Below, in pieces: positions 1-13,329 of a stretch of DNA of 64,000 nucleotides. Under the pieces are notes generated by a model. It had not been told where the DNA came from, did not search any database, and worked only from the letters and a program-made list of their open reading frames with translations. The position numbers and the translations under genes are program-made. Origin of the DNA: Lithospermum erythrorhizon (Eukaryota; Streptophyta; Magnoliopsida; Boraginales; Boraginaceae); NCBI GenBank assembly GCA_019722365.1, contig JADFUC010001925.1:124001-188000 (forward strand), written 5' to 3'. Within the stretch, counting starts at the first letter, position 1. Each line of letters opens with the position of its first letter.

Positions 1-3000
1 ACCCTCTTAATCCTCCATGCTACCAACTACCAAGCCAATATGTACTGGATTAGCAAATGTAACAACAGATCAAGCGGCCCATCATATGTAAGATCCAACG
101 AGCACCACCCATTTATAAAAGTCAAATCAAGAACCAACTGATAAATCCTACGAGCCAAGGATGCTTCTAGCAGCTCTTGAGCCATGGTGAGACGGTTCCA
201 GCAGCCGCTAATTACAGACTGCTTGTCTGATGAAGCATATAAAAACCTCAAAAAATCGAGGTCTAACCCAACCGAAGCAGACCCAGCAATTTCACAGGAG
301 TATCATAAGGATCATGAGCATGACACTGATGATTGCCGGGTTTTGAAGGCTGAAATAGTGAAACTCATGGGCAAGAGAGGTATCTAAAGGAGTTCGTAGA
401 GAATACTCCCTAAGAACGCCACGGACCTTCACCGGAGAATGAAAGAAGGAGTCAAGCCTCGACGGTAGTAGGGCGATTACATCATTTCGGGAGATTGGCG
501 TGAGGAGAAGATACCTCCAATTCCTAAAAGTAATACGCTCGAATGGCTCGCAGATAAAGCTCGCACCAATGGCCACCATGTACAAGGAAGGATAAATTTC
601 TTAAAGAGGAGTCGAGGGATCGGCATGGCTCACGAAGATCCCTAATAATCACCCAGAGTTGTAAGCTTTTTAGTGGCAAGAATGTCAGGACACAGGAGTC
701 TCGGTGGATATCTTATAATTTGGGGGGGCGATGATCAATGGGGTTACCCCGAACCTTTTAAAACCCGCCTCAGACGCCTCTCACGGCCCATAGAGACTCA
801 GATATCCTGTGGGGGATATGTGATTGACCTACAAATGTGGAGTAAGCCCAAGAACCGACGACAAGAGCTCCTTCACGGTTGTTGATATATCCGACAACTG
901 CCCATCTACGACCAATCCTCACAGCCTTGAGAGCAATCATTTCTCCGCTCCATTTGAAGATGAAATTTCCAACCACGGAAGGGAGCAAGCAGGAGCTCCG
1001 GGATCAGAAGGCTTAGTTTGTTATCGCTATCCGCACTCTGGTGAAGATCCTCTGAGTCCAACCCGACAAAAGACAAGAACCTCTCCAAGAATTTAGAAAG
1101 TAACTCTCCCCGTAAGAGTTTTGAGAACCCCCAAAGAAAGTGAGTACGGTGAGGTCTCATGAGAACTTCTAGTTTCCTGTGAAAACAACCCAAGAAAACA
1201 AATTGATAGAATCATAATGAATCATGAGAATGGAGTTCTTGATAAAACTTTTGCAAAGTACGGCAGGTTCGCATTGAGCCCGAAGACATGCCTCAGAATA
1301 ATACAAAAAATAGCCCTACACCACTCCATGTGATCTCTATAAATCACAAAGAAAAGGAATTTCTCCAAAGAAAGAATCAAGCTGGTAAGTTGACAAATTG
1401 ATAGTATGTAGAGGCCATCCGGAATTACAATCTCGAGTGATTACAATGGTCATGGCCGTAATAAGCGGAGCATGCACCGACCACCAACCTCAATAAAGCC
1501 GTCTAAAGACTACTTCCCGCTACCTTTTCGTTCGGGAAGATTAGTAGACGGGAGTACGGAGTACGAGGTTTTTCGACTTCCAGACGCTCCCGAGGAACAC
1601 ATCAACAATTTGGAAAAGCCGACTAAGAAAAACAACCTTATCACGGAGTAATGGGTCAGACATTGACAAGAATGCCTGGGTTGAAAAATGCCGGGGCAAC
1701 ATACCAGTTGACGCGAATCGTACTTTCTCGATAAATGGGCGTAAACATGAAAATCTATGTGTATGATATGTTGGATCAAAAGCAAGAGAAAGGAGGAGTA
1801 TTTATATCATGGAGGACCTTGGAAAGATTAAAGGAAAACGCTAAGGATTAACCCGAGAAAGCAGCTCATTCAAATACCTCGGGAAATTTTGGAGTTCATA
1901 ATAATAAAGCCAGCCGAGGCATAGAACCCAATCTCAAAAAAATTGAGTCCATAATACAAAATGTAAAGTTCATCTTTAAGGAAGTGCAGTTAGTCAGTAT
2001 GCCTTATGCTCTCAATCGATCTACACTGGGCCCGAGATAAATCCTACCCTTTTTCTAAAAACTGAGACAAAGGCTTCCCAAGAATTCAAGTGGGATGAAG
2101 AATGTGCCAAAGCTTTTGACGAATTAAAAGCATACCTGACATCTCCAAAATATTGACCAGACCCGAAGGAAAGGAGGAATTACAGTTATACTTAGTTGTA
2201 TCCGAGGGGTAAGCAGTTAGCTGCTGATTGGCTACGAGCTGCACTCGACCGAATGGCGAGACTTAAACTGCAAGCAACGCCTCGTAGAGCCCCTGGGGAC
2301 GTTATACGGGATGGAGCAAGAATCCTAAATAGGCAGCAGAGGGATCTTAATTCGTGTGGGACCGAGGGGCAACTTTGACTATGCATTAAGATTCAGCTCA
2401 AGGCCACACAACGGGCACTGAATAATAAGCCACGGTAAGCGTTATTGCTAGTCTAAAGCTCCAGGCAACCCGAATCCCGAAAAGGGGATTCTAAGCCAGG
2501 ATTAAACATAGACTAAGGGAGATCATGAGTCAGGGGGCGAAACGAGAACCGAGTAAGACACTCTAAGGCCACGAATAGTCTCAAGTTCGACCATGGTCTT
2601 GGAGCATACCTCGAGGAGAAAAACATCATTCATCTTCCACCGGCTACCACTTACCACATGATGATATTCCCCAAGGCGCTCATATTGAACATCGGAATCA
2701 AAGGCTGAACATCTGAATGGACTCAGAGTCTGTGCCGGCAAGAGGTAATCTTTATGAGGACTTGGGTCAGTTCCTTTAAAAAATGACCCAAAGAAACTCT
2801 TCGGGGAGGCTCAGATGACCGATGCAAGCCTCTAGGGTCATCAAGTTGGCAAGGATAAGCTGAGATCATAGAATATAATCACAGGAACCAAGAAAAATTC
2901 GCGATTAGAATACACACAGAGTCAGAAGAAAAGAAAGGGGCGTCACGCTAAAATTGTAAACACCACCTACTTCGACAACATCCCTAGCCGACGTATTCTT

Positions 3001-3420
3001 CAAGGGAATGCTTGTTGGAAGGATCGAGGGTACGGACGGTGTTAGAACGACGGTACTGGATCCATAAAGAAACTATCGGGAGAGGATAATACAGTTACGA
3101 TGGAAAAAGAAGAAACGTTTTTTTTTCAGAAAATATTAGTTTGTGGCAGTCGATAATAATTGTGCAAAATGAAGAAGGGAGAAGGAATTAGAAAAGACAT
3201 ACCTTTTATGAGAGGACTAAACACGTGTCTCTTGGGATTCCAAGGCCATAAAGAGGGTTCCAAGTGGTTGCGAGAGACTTTTGAATCCTTCAGTTTGAAA
3301 ACATTGGAAGAGATGTAGTGGCATCGATATCAGATTAATGTACTAAATGGATCCAAAAAGAAGATCCAATGGGTACATGCCCATTTGCGTAAGTCAAATC
3401 GTGGTCAATTCAGGCCTTAG
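1..3420 (+). mobile_element. Decayed Ty3/gypsy retrotransposon, gag-protease-RT-RNase H remnants
   Basis: The plus strand holds, in order and broken by many stops and frameshifts, the parts of a plant Ty3/gypsy polyprotein. At 184-387 there is a gag C-terminal segment with the zinc-knuckle-like run YHKDHEHDTDDC followed by LKAEIVKLMGKRG. Around 675-715 another frame reads DTGVSVDIL, matching the retroviral-type aspartic protease motif DTGSSVDIL. Around 2040-2400 pieces align with the end of reverse transcriptase and the start of RNase H (ELQLYLVVSEG, then GPRGNFDYALRFSS). The order gag-protease-RT-RNase H and a common strand support one old insertion. It enters from the left edge, so its 5' LTR is outside the window. 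No LTR pair or integrase could be fixed, and the right limit is approximate. It is not functional. Confidence 0.75.
184..387 (+). pseudogene. gag fragment of the left-edge gypsy element
   Basis: This open stretch of 67 codons contains the conserved end of plant Ty3/gypsy gag: a CCHC-like zinc knuckle in which the first Cys is replaced (QEYHKDHEHDTDDC) and the helix that follows it. Stops and a frame change follow at once, after which a related frame continues to about 600. It is a retrotransposon relic and not a host gene. Confidence 0.65.
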
Positions 3421-4290
3421 GATCGTGACACTTCCTTGTCCACATCTTTTAAGTGGAACTTGACCTCCAAGTATTTCAGTTTATAAATATCCATCATTTA
3501 GCCTTCATTTCATGTAACGCTAAACCTAACTCTAATCGCTCAATAGCTATAAACACCCTAACTAACTTGTGATCTAACGTACATACATCAGATTACAATG
3601 CACCCAACCCTCCTGTTTCATCACGAGAACCTGACCCATTTGCACTCAAGAACAATTCTGCGAGGATGGGCATGCCCAAACTACCTGAGAATTATCCACC
3701 CTCGAACTCGGCACTCCAAAAGTCTAAGGAAGGAGTACTCTAATATGTAAGGGGTCTGGGGAACCTGCACTGTGGGCGGTCGTCCATCAAGAGAGAAGAA
3801 TACCAAGACTCAAATTGCTGCGCCCCATCCACCGTAGACTGGAAAAATAAGACTCATCACATGTTGATAAACCACAGACTGAGCATAAAACCTTTGTTAC
3901 GTTGCAATTATTTTGGCTACACAGATTGAAATGTTACCACTTGTACCTAATATGATAAAAGAACACATGTTGAGATGCAATCAGCATCACTCACTCAGTC
4001 ACCATACAACCTGCTAGTTACTGAATATGAGCTCTATGCATATCCGATCTAACTACTGGACTGACACATTCAATTTTGTTGAAACCTTCTACGCTGATCA
4101 AGATTACTTACCTTCATTATTTGAATAATTATTTTTCGCTCGATCATTGACAATCACATTCTCAATCGGTAGAGCATAAAAATCAAAATGCTTGGATTCT
4201 TCTTGAAAAAACAGTCATGTTCAGGGATTTACTAAAAGTCCTTTGCATAACATATGGGCATTGTGGTAGTGTGGAAGACTGTAACGCCCC
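3421..4290. other. Intergenic, no gene seen
   Basis: Mixed-composition DNA with stops in all frames. I see no domain, long ORF or clear repeat. It may be older retroelement DNA continuing from the left. Confidence 0.4.
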
Positions 4291-4294
4291 CATT

Positions 4295-4555
4295 CTTTTT
4301 GTTCTTTTTTCTACTTTATAATATCTCTCCATGCTTTTTATCAGATTTTGGCTTCAATTTTGGCCAAAATATTTATCCTTCTAATATGAAATTATTTTTA
4401 AATTTTTAATATACTTTTTATTACTTTTGTTGTTAAATTATCAACCAACCAATTAAATAGTTTCAATTAATTGATATTTTATATTTTCAATGTTTCTTTT
4501 GACTATTTTTTATTTTTCTTAATTTATGTTTTTTATTTTTTAATTCTACAAGAAA
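4295..4555 (+). repeat. AT-rich MITE-like repeat, copy 1 of 3
   Basis: A non-coding AT-rich segment containing AAATTATCAACCAACC followed by TTTCAATTAATTGATATT. Recognisably related sequence recurs at about 60480-60670 on the same strand and at 38833-39081 in reverse orientation, where it lies inside a Stowaway-like element. Ends and inverted repeats of this copy are not clear. Confidence 0.5.
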
Positions 4556-5895
4556 CGACTGTAAATACAACCAGCTTTTAAACGAAGGAGAGCTAGGGTG
4601 AAGTAAACCAGACTAGATTAAAGTGTTCAAAGGTGTGTAAGACATCCCCATGGGGCACCCGCAGTGCCTCTCAATGAATCTATGATACAATAGATGTCTC
4701 TCAAAAAATTCATCTCACATTAATATTTTTACGGGTATATTTAGATCTTTGCTTACACATTCACCAGATATTATGCAAACAAAAGAATGGAGAGAGTTTT
4801 TGGAGGAGCATCGACTAAATAAGTCTCTTCGCTTGAGGTGCATTCCACAAGATCTTTTAAGGTAAATTTAAGGAAAAGAACTGCCACCTGTAACAGATCT
4901 AGACTGCTTTATGTCAAGTGATGCTCAAAGTTAGTTTTCAAAGTACTTGATAGGAGATAAGCAACCTTTTATGCTCAATGCCTGTCCATGCTTAATTATA
5001 AAAAACAAATTTGCCTCATTCTCACAAATGTAATTGCACTCACTTCTTTTTTGGGTAACTTTGACCATGCAAGAACATTGAGATGAAAATTTAAAATCAG
5101 TGATCAACAAAGAAAATAAATGATTTTCTAGAATGCTAAGGAGATACATGCTCCCTCTGATCTGAAATCGTTTCAGGGAATAACACACAAGTTACCATCC
5201 TTATAGTACACAACAAGTCATCCAATACAATGAGAATTGATCATTATACATTATCATCATAGGCCACTGCAATATTAGGCCAGTTCAATATGGTCTTTTT
5301 CTATGCAATAAATGTATTTGTCCGGAGTCTACTAAAAGCCCCCTAATATGGAAACATCGCTATGAGACCTGAACTGAGGAACCTAATGTTGTTGAAAACA
5401 GAAAACAAAAGATGCCCACAATCATAATCTATCAATAAACTAAGAAAATCAAACAAAAACAATGATCAAATGATGAATTCCACATAAAGTTCTTGATAAG
5501 TGTATATTATATAGCATTTTTTAGGTTTATTTGACTATAATTTTATGCTATTTAAGCTTAATTAGTTACAAGTTATACTTAATTTCATCTAAGTGTGATT
5601 ATAGGTACATATTGTCTGGGATGCAATAAATTATGGGGAAAATGAGTGTGAAATGAAGGCTAGATGGTTAATATAGTCAAGAGTGCAATTGCATATGTCG
5701 GGCAGACTACTTGAACTACCTTGTCGGCTCATTAGTCCCAGTAAATATACTGTATGGCCAAATGGGCCATTAAGGTGCACCACTTGAATAGGGATGTGTG
5801 TTACTATGAAAAGGAAGAAAATTCCACGCAGTTGGGAGACGGAGCCACCACAGGCACAAATTTTCTTAGGTCGCTCTACAGTGGGACGCATAAGG
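4556..5895. other. Intergenic, no gene seen
   Basis: An 85-codon open frame on the minus strand (4931-5188) shows no recognisable domain and is not supported as a gene. The rest is AT-rich and non-coding. Confidence 0.4.
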
Positions 5896-5899
5896 CCTG

Positions 5900-6635
5900 A
5901 ATGAATCTGCTCGTTAAATCCGACTCGTTAACCGCTTTGTGTTTCGCCCACGTCAAGCAGCCTATCGCCCGCTTCGTCGGCCCACTTACTAACGAAAAGG
6001 AGGCCGAGGTTTTAGCCAAAAACGTCAATACCAAGACACGTTCGCTACTTGATTCTATGACGCTCGAATCGCCTCGACATCGCTCATATACGGTTCAGAA
6101 TCAATGACGTCCAGCAATTAAACCGACGCCCAAAGAGAAGACATCTTAAAATGGATTCCCTCAGTCTTGTTGTCGTGATGTCCGGCTTTTCTACCTGACG
6201 TCCTAGTATACTAAGTATGTGAAACAATAGCCGTTGAAGGGATATTCTATTAGCGGATCGGCCTGACTACCGGACGTCCGGTTCATAAAAAATAGCCGTT
6301 TTTCTCCTCCTATAAATAAGGAACCACAACTTTCATTCATTACTCACATCAAATATCATCATTAATTCATATTACTTCAATTATATACAAGCTGGGTCAT
6401 TCTACATTAAATATATCATATTGGTTCTGGGCTTATTTACTTCAATAATGTTCTATATATCATCTTGGGAGAATAAATAATTGACTGCTAATTTCCAAAG
6501 AATTAGCATCATCAGTCTTCTTAATCGACAATGAAGTTGCATTGAAATTGGTACAATCTTTTCCGATCCATTTTATTTTATTATATTTGTTGTTTGGTAT
6601 AATCTGTTAGAATTTCAACTTATTTAGTATTGTAA
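5900..6635 (+). mobile_element. LTR or solo LTR, family A, copy 1
   Basis: About 735 bp that is alignable with 27000-27755. Shared blocks include CCCACTTACTAACG, GTTTTAGCCAAAAA or its variant, a GACGTC-type repeat zone, a TATA box, TATCAAATATCATCA downstream of it, and a 3' part ending near a TAGAATT block. This order, upstream repeats then TATA then transcribed leader, is what the U3-R-U5 of an LTR looks like. No internal retroelement domain could be recognised on either side, so it may be a solo LTR. Exact termini and target duplication were not fixed. Confidence 0.6.
6311..6319 (+). promoter_or_regulatory. TATA box of LTR family A, copy 1
   Basis: TATAAATAA, directly preceded by a CTCCTCC run and 31 bases downstream of an exact GACGTCCG at 6273-6280. 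The second LTR copy has TATATAAAG at the matching place after the same CTCCT run. Confidence 0.55.
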
Positions 6636-6639
6636 GTTT

Positions 6640-8480
6640 TTTTATTACAATGGCTCCTAAAAGAATCGAATCTTAGAATCGGAGGCGGACCTAAGACTGA
6701 CATAAACCCCAACAATAAACCCCTCAATAGACCCAAACTTAGTCGGTTGATAATTTTAATAATATAGACTCCAGCGACGAGGATACCGGGCGAGGGGGAA
6801 GAAGTCAAAAGGCAAAATATGTGAAGATGAAACCCAATATCCACTTCAAGATCATCCCGATAGCACCGTAAAAGTTTAGTTCAAAGAAAAAGACATCATG
6901 GGTTTGAAATACTTTAGCCCGGGACGAGAAATGAGAAAGCTACATGTATACTGTAAAACATATATAGTTATAAGACGGAAGGGAAAAAGTGAACCGGACA
7001 TTTTATTAGACATTTAAGTGTTGATCATAAACTCGATGAAGATAGTAAGGCAAAGCGGAGGTGTTCAAAACAACTATTAACTCATAGACCGCCAAAATTT
7101 TTATTTATGATAAGTTAAATTATAGACTAATCAATGAAATTTGTAGGTGCGCTTTGCCTTTTCAATCATTGTGAAAGTTGAGATATACCGATTGATCTGC
7201 TACGTCAATCTCGCCGGATGCATCCCTAGAAGCTCTATGAGAAATATTGCCTTAAATATTTTTTAAACCAAAAGATCTTCTATGTGTCAACTTTCTTCAG
7301 CTGTCTGGGAATGTTTGTTTAACTAGTGAGCATTGCTATACTTTTCAGATTTGATATAATGTAAGCATTTATCATCGATAGATGTCATCGGGGACTCTTC
7401 AAAGTTTATTATTTATTTCCAGAAGTCATAAACATGATATTGTTCAACAACTGGCGGAATATCAGAAATGTTGTTTTGAATATAGATAAAGCTATTAAAG
7501 TTGGTTCATTTTCACCTTATACGTATCGGCTAATAGTGTGTCTATTGAAACTTAAATTAAATGTAGTTTGAATTTGAAGAACTATTTCATACTAGGGCGC
7601 GCAGGCTATGTTCTTCAACTAGTAAAGCATGGAATTGCTATCATTTGGGGATGAATTTATCAAGCCTATTAGAAATGGAGTTCATTTAATTGTTACTTCC
7701 CACAAAATAAAAGAGTACAAGGCATTGGTTTTAAAAGTGGTAAAATATAGAAAATTATATTGAAGATATGTGAGACTAGATGAAATTAAGATATGCATCT
7801 TCTTTGCTCGTGCATATAAACATGTAGACGTAGATACATCATTTTATAATATTCACATAAGCCTACTAACGGTAGGTCATTATCCTAAGATCACCTATTC
7901 AAATTGGACCCACTGCTTAGAGTTGTTTCATTTTCTTGCACCTTTAAAGACTACACTAAAGCATTTCTAACTCCAATATAGTCCTAATATTCATCAAGCT
8001 TTGAATGTATCATTTGTTTCATATGCATATGCATGATAATAGATAAGTTTATCATAGAGACATTATTCCTACTATAGGAAGAAGAGAAATTTTCAAATAT
8101 TATCTTCCCATTCCATGCATGCTATCGCCGCAATAATGTGTCCAAATCATTAAACTAGATATATTCTTTTGCATGGATAGATTTATTTTATGAATGCTCG
8201 AGCCTTCAATCCTAGTTATTTTGTTAATTTTAAGAATGTATACAAAAGCCACAAATTGAAGAGATGATACAAATATGTATTCCAAATTTTTAAAAAGATT
8301 CTCCAAGAATAAAGTAAAGTAGTGGTACTACTCTTATGGATTGTCATTATCTCTAAAGTGAGTAATCACCTAAAAAGCCACGAGTGAAAAATTTCTGTTT
8401 CCATATACTTCTACCCATTCAAGACTTAAATGAGTTGACTCACAAAATGAACTTGTACTTTTAATTTATTATGTTGATGA
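6640..8480. other. Decayed DNA after LTR copy 1, no gene supported
   Basis: An ATG follows the LTR at about 6650 but reaches a stop within ten codons. Short open frames up to 7970 show no family I can name. The segment could be the eroded interior of the retroelement or unrelated intergenic DNA. Confidence 0.35.
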
Positions 8481-8589
8481 TGTAAACTCGGCCCGCACGG
8501 TAAAATGTGAACGGCTTAAATAAAAATAAGTTTATATTTCTTACTCTTCATATATCAGATGATTATCTTATTATAAAGTTTTCAATAAA

Positions 8590-8905
8590 ATGTCAAACGA
8601 CACTTATACTTCGAACGACGTCTCTATACTTCCAACGGACGCCCTTCTACTTAGAACGGATGTCTCATATACTTCAACCGACCTCCTCAGAATCAAAACG
8701 GATGTCCGCAATGCAGAGTCAAGGGCGATTTATTTTAAGCGGACGTCTGATAATTAAACGGACGTCCGCTAATTATATTAATACTAAAGCCGGACGTCCG
8801 AGCAAATGTTCTGACGTCCGGGAGAGTCAATAGACGCTAATTTTATGACATCCGATAACCGAACGACATCACACTTAATTTTATTTCAAAGCCTTATAAA
8901 TCGCT
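8590..8905 (+). repeat. GACGTCCG-type degenerate repeat array with TATA box
   Basis: About ten degenerate copies of a unit close to AACGGACGTCCG are spaced 20-35 bp apart. Exact GACGTCCG lies at 8761-8768, 8793-8800 and 8813-8820, with variants such as GACGTCTC, GGATGTCC and GACATCCG around them. TATAAAT follows at 8895-8901. The layout matches the U3 part of the two LTR copies at 5.9 and 27.0 kb, but the sequence after the TATA box differs, so this may be a related family or a recombined LTR. Confidence 0.55.
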
Positions 8906-11540
8906 TCCAAACCCTAATTGGCTTCATTTTCTAATCAGAATGATTCCAACACCAAAATTTCATATTTTCTCTACTTCATACTCTTAAAACTTCATCTTTT
9001 TTCAATTTATGTACAAAGTGTCGGCAACACTTAAAGAACACATTTTCATTTTCTAATTTGCTAATTGTCCTTATTCAATAAATGCAAGAAGGCATCACAA
9101 GGGAGTGAGAAACAAGCAAAGGAAAGGAAAGCAGAAGAGGGAGTGAGTCTCCGCCCACCACCATTACAACCCGCCGAGCCTAACAAGTTTATGAAGAAAC
9201 CATCCAACCGGTAGCGAGGTTTGATGAAAAGAACCGCTGCACAAATGCCTCCTCATTGCTCAATTTTCATGGACGGTCAATTCAAGTAAGTTTAATCAGA
9301 GCACGAAAATCTCGGAATTAGTTAGAGAATTTATATGTATATGCATGATGCAATGATTCAATTATTTGGTATGTTCATAAAAAGGCATTTGAGATTCTCA
9401 AGGAGCATTAATTTGGAATCGAGGATTATAATGACCATTTTTTCATCGGCTCCTAGAAATTGGAGCTTAAATTGTCCATTTATCTCGCATGTAAGCCAAT
9501 TGAAGTTATTTTAACAATGATAGAATGTGTGATGACGATAAAAAGCTTCGAGGCATACGACGACCGTCAACAAAAGCTAGCTTTTAAGATTGTAAAGAAG
9601 ATATTGATGTCAAGCAGTTAAACGATCAAATCGTTAAGGCCATTCATACCTTAGTCACATATGCTTTATTGAATGAGAAGAAGACTAACTTACCTGGATG
9701 GATTATTAAAATGGCGGATAAAGAGCAGTGGAAAAGACGCTTCGCCGTACGGTACCGAAATCTACAACTACATTTTACTATTTTTTGGATGACTTTTAGT
9801 AACGTTATTTATTTATTTATTTATTTCGCTATCAATTCTTAACTCATTTTTTATTAGTCACTATCATGATGTAGTTGGATTCGAAGTATTTATTTTATGT
9901 GAGATTTGTTTATCATTTATTTATAATTCTAATTATTGTGCTTAATTACTTTTCATTAACTGACCATTAGTGAATTGTTCACATAAGTGGTTAATTGCTA
10001 GGGATAGGGTGATCACTTAGAAAAAAGTATAATTAGAACACCTATTTAATTTACCATAGATATATGTACGTGCCACGTGCAAGATATAAGACAATTGTTC
10101 TTCATCCTGTTTAATATTTTAAAATATAATAGAGATATATGTAGTTTCTTGGGGAGTCGAGTTTAGTATTACTCAGATAGAATATTAGTTATTTTAGAAC
10201 TTTTATGGAATTGATAAATAACTCCATAATTAATTAAATACGACGATCTAATGAACTTATGTGTCCTGGCTAACTTTCGTATAATTAAATTATCTTTGTA
10301 TGTTTTAAGTTTTTTAATCCAGTTCTTTATTAATTTACTTTATTTCTTTAGTTAGTTCATATTATTAAATATTGTTTAGTTGATTAAGGATACCTAAAAA
10401 TACTTTTCTTTATATAGTTGGGATGAATAATAAGGTTGGGAGGTTCCAATTAATTCAACCCCGAATAGCTTGTGATATGTTTTTTAACGCCAACGGTCGA
10501 TGAGGGAGTTGATCTGTTATCTGGAAGAAGTATAAACATGCATTGAGGAGAACAATAATTCAAATGAAGAATATTATATTCAGATGAACATTTAACAAGC
10601 AAATGAAGTATTGTAAAAATCATATAGATTCATAAATAAGAAAAAACTGAGAGTTTTTAAGTAACAAAAGAGAGTCTTAAAAGTTAAAATTTTAAAGTTT
10701 TCAAGATTTGAACCACTACTCTTTTATTTTACAAAATTTCATTACTAACCACTGAAATAACAATTACTACTGAATTAATAAACAGGGAACAAAGTGACAT
10801 CTGTCTGCTGTCGAGGCTGCGAATATTCATCTCTATTCTGCAAATAACGCCTACCACTACACCAAACCTCCACCCCTGTAACACTTATTCAAGTTAAAGG
10901 ATTGTGTGTGGCTATTCTATTGTGTTACAGATTTGATGTAAGGTGTTCACCTTAGCTGCCGGGATCGTTTTAGTACTTTCTCAAGCCACTCAAGTCTCAA
11001 CACAGGAGTCCTTCTAACCAAGTGAACCACGGGGGTTCACAGTCACATTGTCAATACATGTACCGAAGAACACAGTTTCTGTCTAAATAGCTTAACAAAA
11101 CAGTAATTTAGGGGTAATGTGAATAGCTTGTTTCCTAATTGATGAAAGAGTAGAGATAAATATTATTGATTACTCATAATAGATTAATCAGAGGTATAAC
11201 TCATTTTGATATATTCCACTATATCTAAAACGAAATAATATAAAATACTCTAATCTACAAGATATATAAAAAATAAAAATTTAAAGATAAATATTATCCC
11301 TAAAAGAATTTAACCCTCTCTGATTCTCCATATTGACTATCAGCAGGGGACGCTTAAAATTGTCAATTACATTTCACATCTCTAAGTTGTGACATAAAAT
11401 TTGTTTCTAGCAAACATCAACTATGTCACATACACATCCATTGCATGGAGACCAGGGAATTATGGTGGGGTAAGGAAGCAGGAAGGAATAATCCAGTACC
11501 TAGTAAGATCCAAGAGCATGAAGCCAAAATCAGTTCATCA
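8906..11540. other. Intergenic, no gene seen
   Basis: Weak coding-like stretches occur at 9090-9300 and 9380-9760 but are broken by stops and match no family I can support. They may be an eroded retroelement gag. A short (ATTT)n run lies near 9820. The rest is AT-rich. Confidence 0.35.
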
Positions 11541-11543
11541 TAG

Positions 11544-11809
11544 TATACTTCTCTTTCATTGCAAAATAAGTTGATCATCTAAATTAAAATCGCTTTTATT
11601 GGGCGAAGTATGAAATTAATAAAAAATAATAAAGTTTCACAATTTTCAATATGATGTAAATTATTAACCAATAAAAATAAAGATAAAGAATAATGATAAG
11701 AATTTTGTAAATTTAATGGTATAAAGTTGCATTGAAAACAATCACTTATTTTGAAACAAAAATTTTTGAATAGATAATTATTATTATTTTGAAATGAATG
11801 GAGTATTAT
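11544..11809. mobile_element. Stowaway-like MITE
   Basis: About 266 bp of AT-rich non-coding DNA bounded by imperfect inverted ends. The left end reads ATACTTCTCTTTCATTGCAA and the right end, reverse complemented, reads ATACTCCATTCATTTCAAAA. The ATACTCC-type end next to TA is typical of plant Stowaway (Tc1/mariner-derived) MITEs. Confidence 0.5.
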
Positions 11810-11814
11810 TTTGC

Positions 11815-13325
11815 TAAATATTTTATTAATATATATAAAAGTTAAATAATGTTCTAGTTTTTAATCGTGTCGAATTATACAAGCTTGTGGACCACTTGCA
11901 GATCAGCGATCGCAGAAAGACACCACCCAATCGCAATCGGGACAAAACAGATCGATAAATATGAAGAAAGGATTTATCAATATGCATGGCTTGTGAGTTG
12001 TGATTATCTTCTAATTGCATTATTCCCTTAATTCCAAAAAGATAGTGAATGTTTGAATTTTGATGATTGATTTTTAAAATTTGAATTCAAATATTTGAAC
12101 ATTGATAAATTTAAGGTTAAATCTAAGATCGTATCGCTGAGGTCCTGTAATGATTCTTTATATAAAAATAGGGATCAAATTATTATAATCAATTCTAAAA
12201 AAGTTGAATAATACTCGCTTTAAAAAATTAAGTTAATTTTGACCTTAATTTTAGTAGTCAGTCTCAATCGCATATTTTTTTTGCTTTTATGAATATTTTA
12301 TAGTAGTATACCAATAAAAATAAGCATTAATTTCACATTCTTTCGATTGATATATTTTTCATCACATATTATACAATACAAACAAAAATATTTACGGTCA
12401 GTTCAACTATTAGAAAAATTAAAAATCAAAAGCGACACCTTAGTGAACTGAGGAGAAAGAGAAAAATATACCCAAATATCATGTTTTTAACGTCCTTTAC
12501 TATTACACTTATAATTTTCATTCATATTAAACTTATATATTTGTGTCAACTAGGATAATAAATTTGATATTTTATTCAACTGAAAATGTATCATTGCAGT
12601 TCCTGACGGCGGAGTCTTTTATAACCGAATAAAGCTTATTTTTCATCACAAAGTCCGACACGCCATAGTTAAGGCGTTCATGGTTGCCATGCCAAAGATG
12701 TGGATGACAAATCTGTCTACACGCCTATGGCTGCGAACAACATTGAGTCGCTTACGCGATCAATCATTCAAGTAAAGATACAAATTTCATCATCACCCGA
12801 TAAACTGTAATGGGCCCCACAATTAATAAATTTAAATGTCCATCATAACAAAGTAGTGGGGAAAGACAAGAGGTAAACAAAAGTACAAAATACCGTGAAT
12901 TTAATGAAAAAGAAATTAAAGAGAATGCAGATTTAAAATGAACTGCTTTTTCTAATTTTCTTATTTCTTCCTTGGTGGCTCGCCACTATTGGCCGTCTGT
13001 TAAGTGGGTTTCCTTTTTGAATAATGGGCACTGGGCCTCAGCGAGATTGAGTAGAAAGACAACAACTACAACAAATAAAAAAATAGATTAAAATACACAA
13101 AACAAAAACATTAAAACAAATTAAAAAACAAAAACATATTAAAAAAGAGATTAAACAAAGTTAAATGGATCGAACTGATTTCTACCATGACATTGACATC
13201 GACTTGTGGATCTTCCATTTGAAACTCTTTTTCATATTCCAATTTATTCACTACCATATCAAAACAAAAAAATGATTAAACACTTAAATGTGTTAAAGGA
13301 TAAAATTAAACAAATTTAAATAAAA
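11815..13325. other. Intergenic, no gene seen
   Basis: AT-rich DNA with a moderately GC-richer patch at 12600-12830 that has no open frame of note. No supportable feature. Confidence 0.4.
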
Positions 13326-13329
13326 AAAA

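Noticed and set aside
4931..5188. 85-codon minus-strand open frame
   Set aside because: No recognisable domain or promoter; length is within chance expectation for this window.
8590..8905. Regularly spaced GACGTCCG units considered as a CRISPR-like array
   Set aside because: Plant nuclear DNA, units are degenerate and 8-14 bp long, spacing is irregular and a TATA box follows; an LTR enhancer array explains it.
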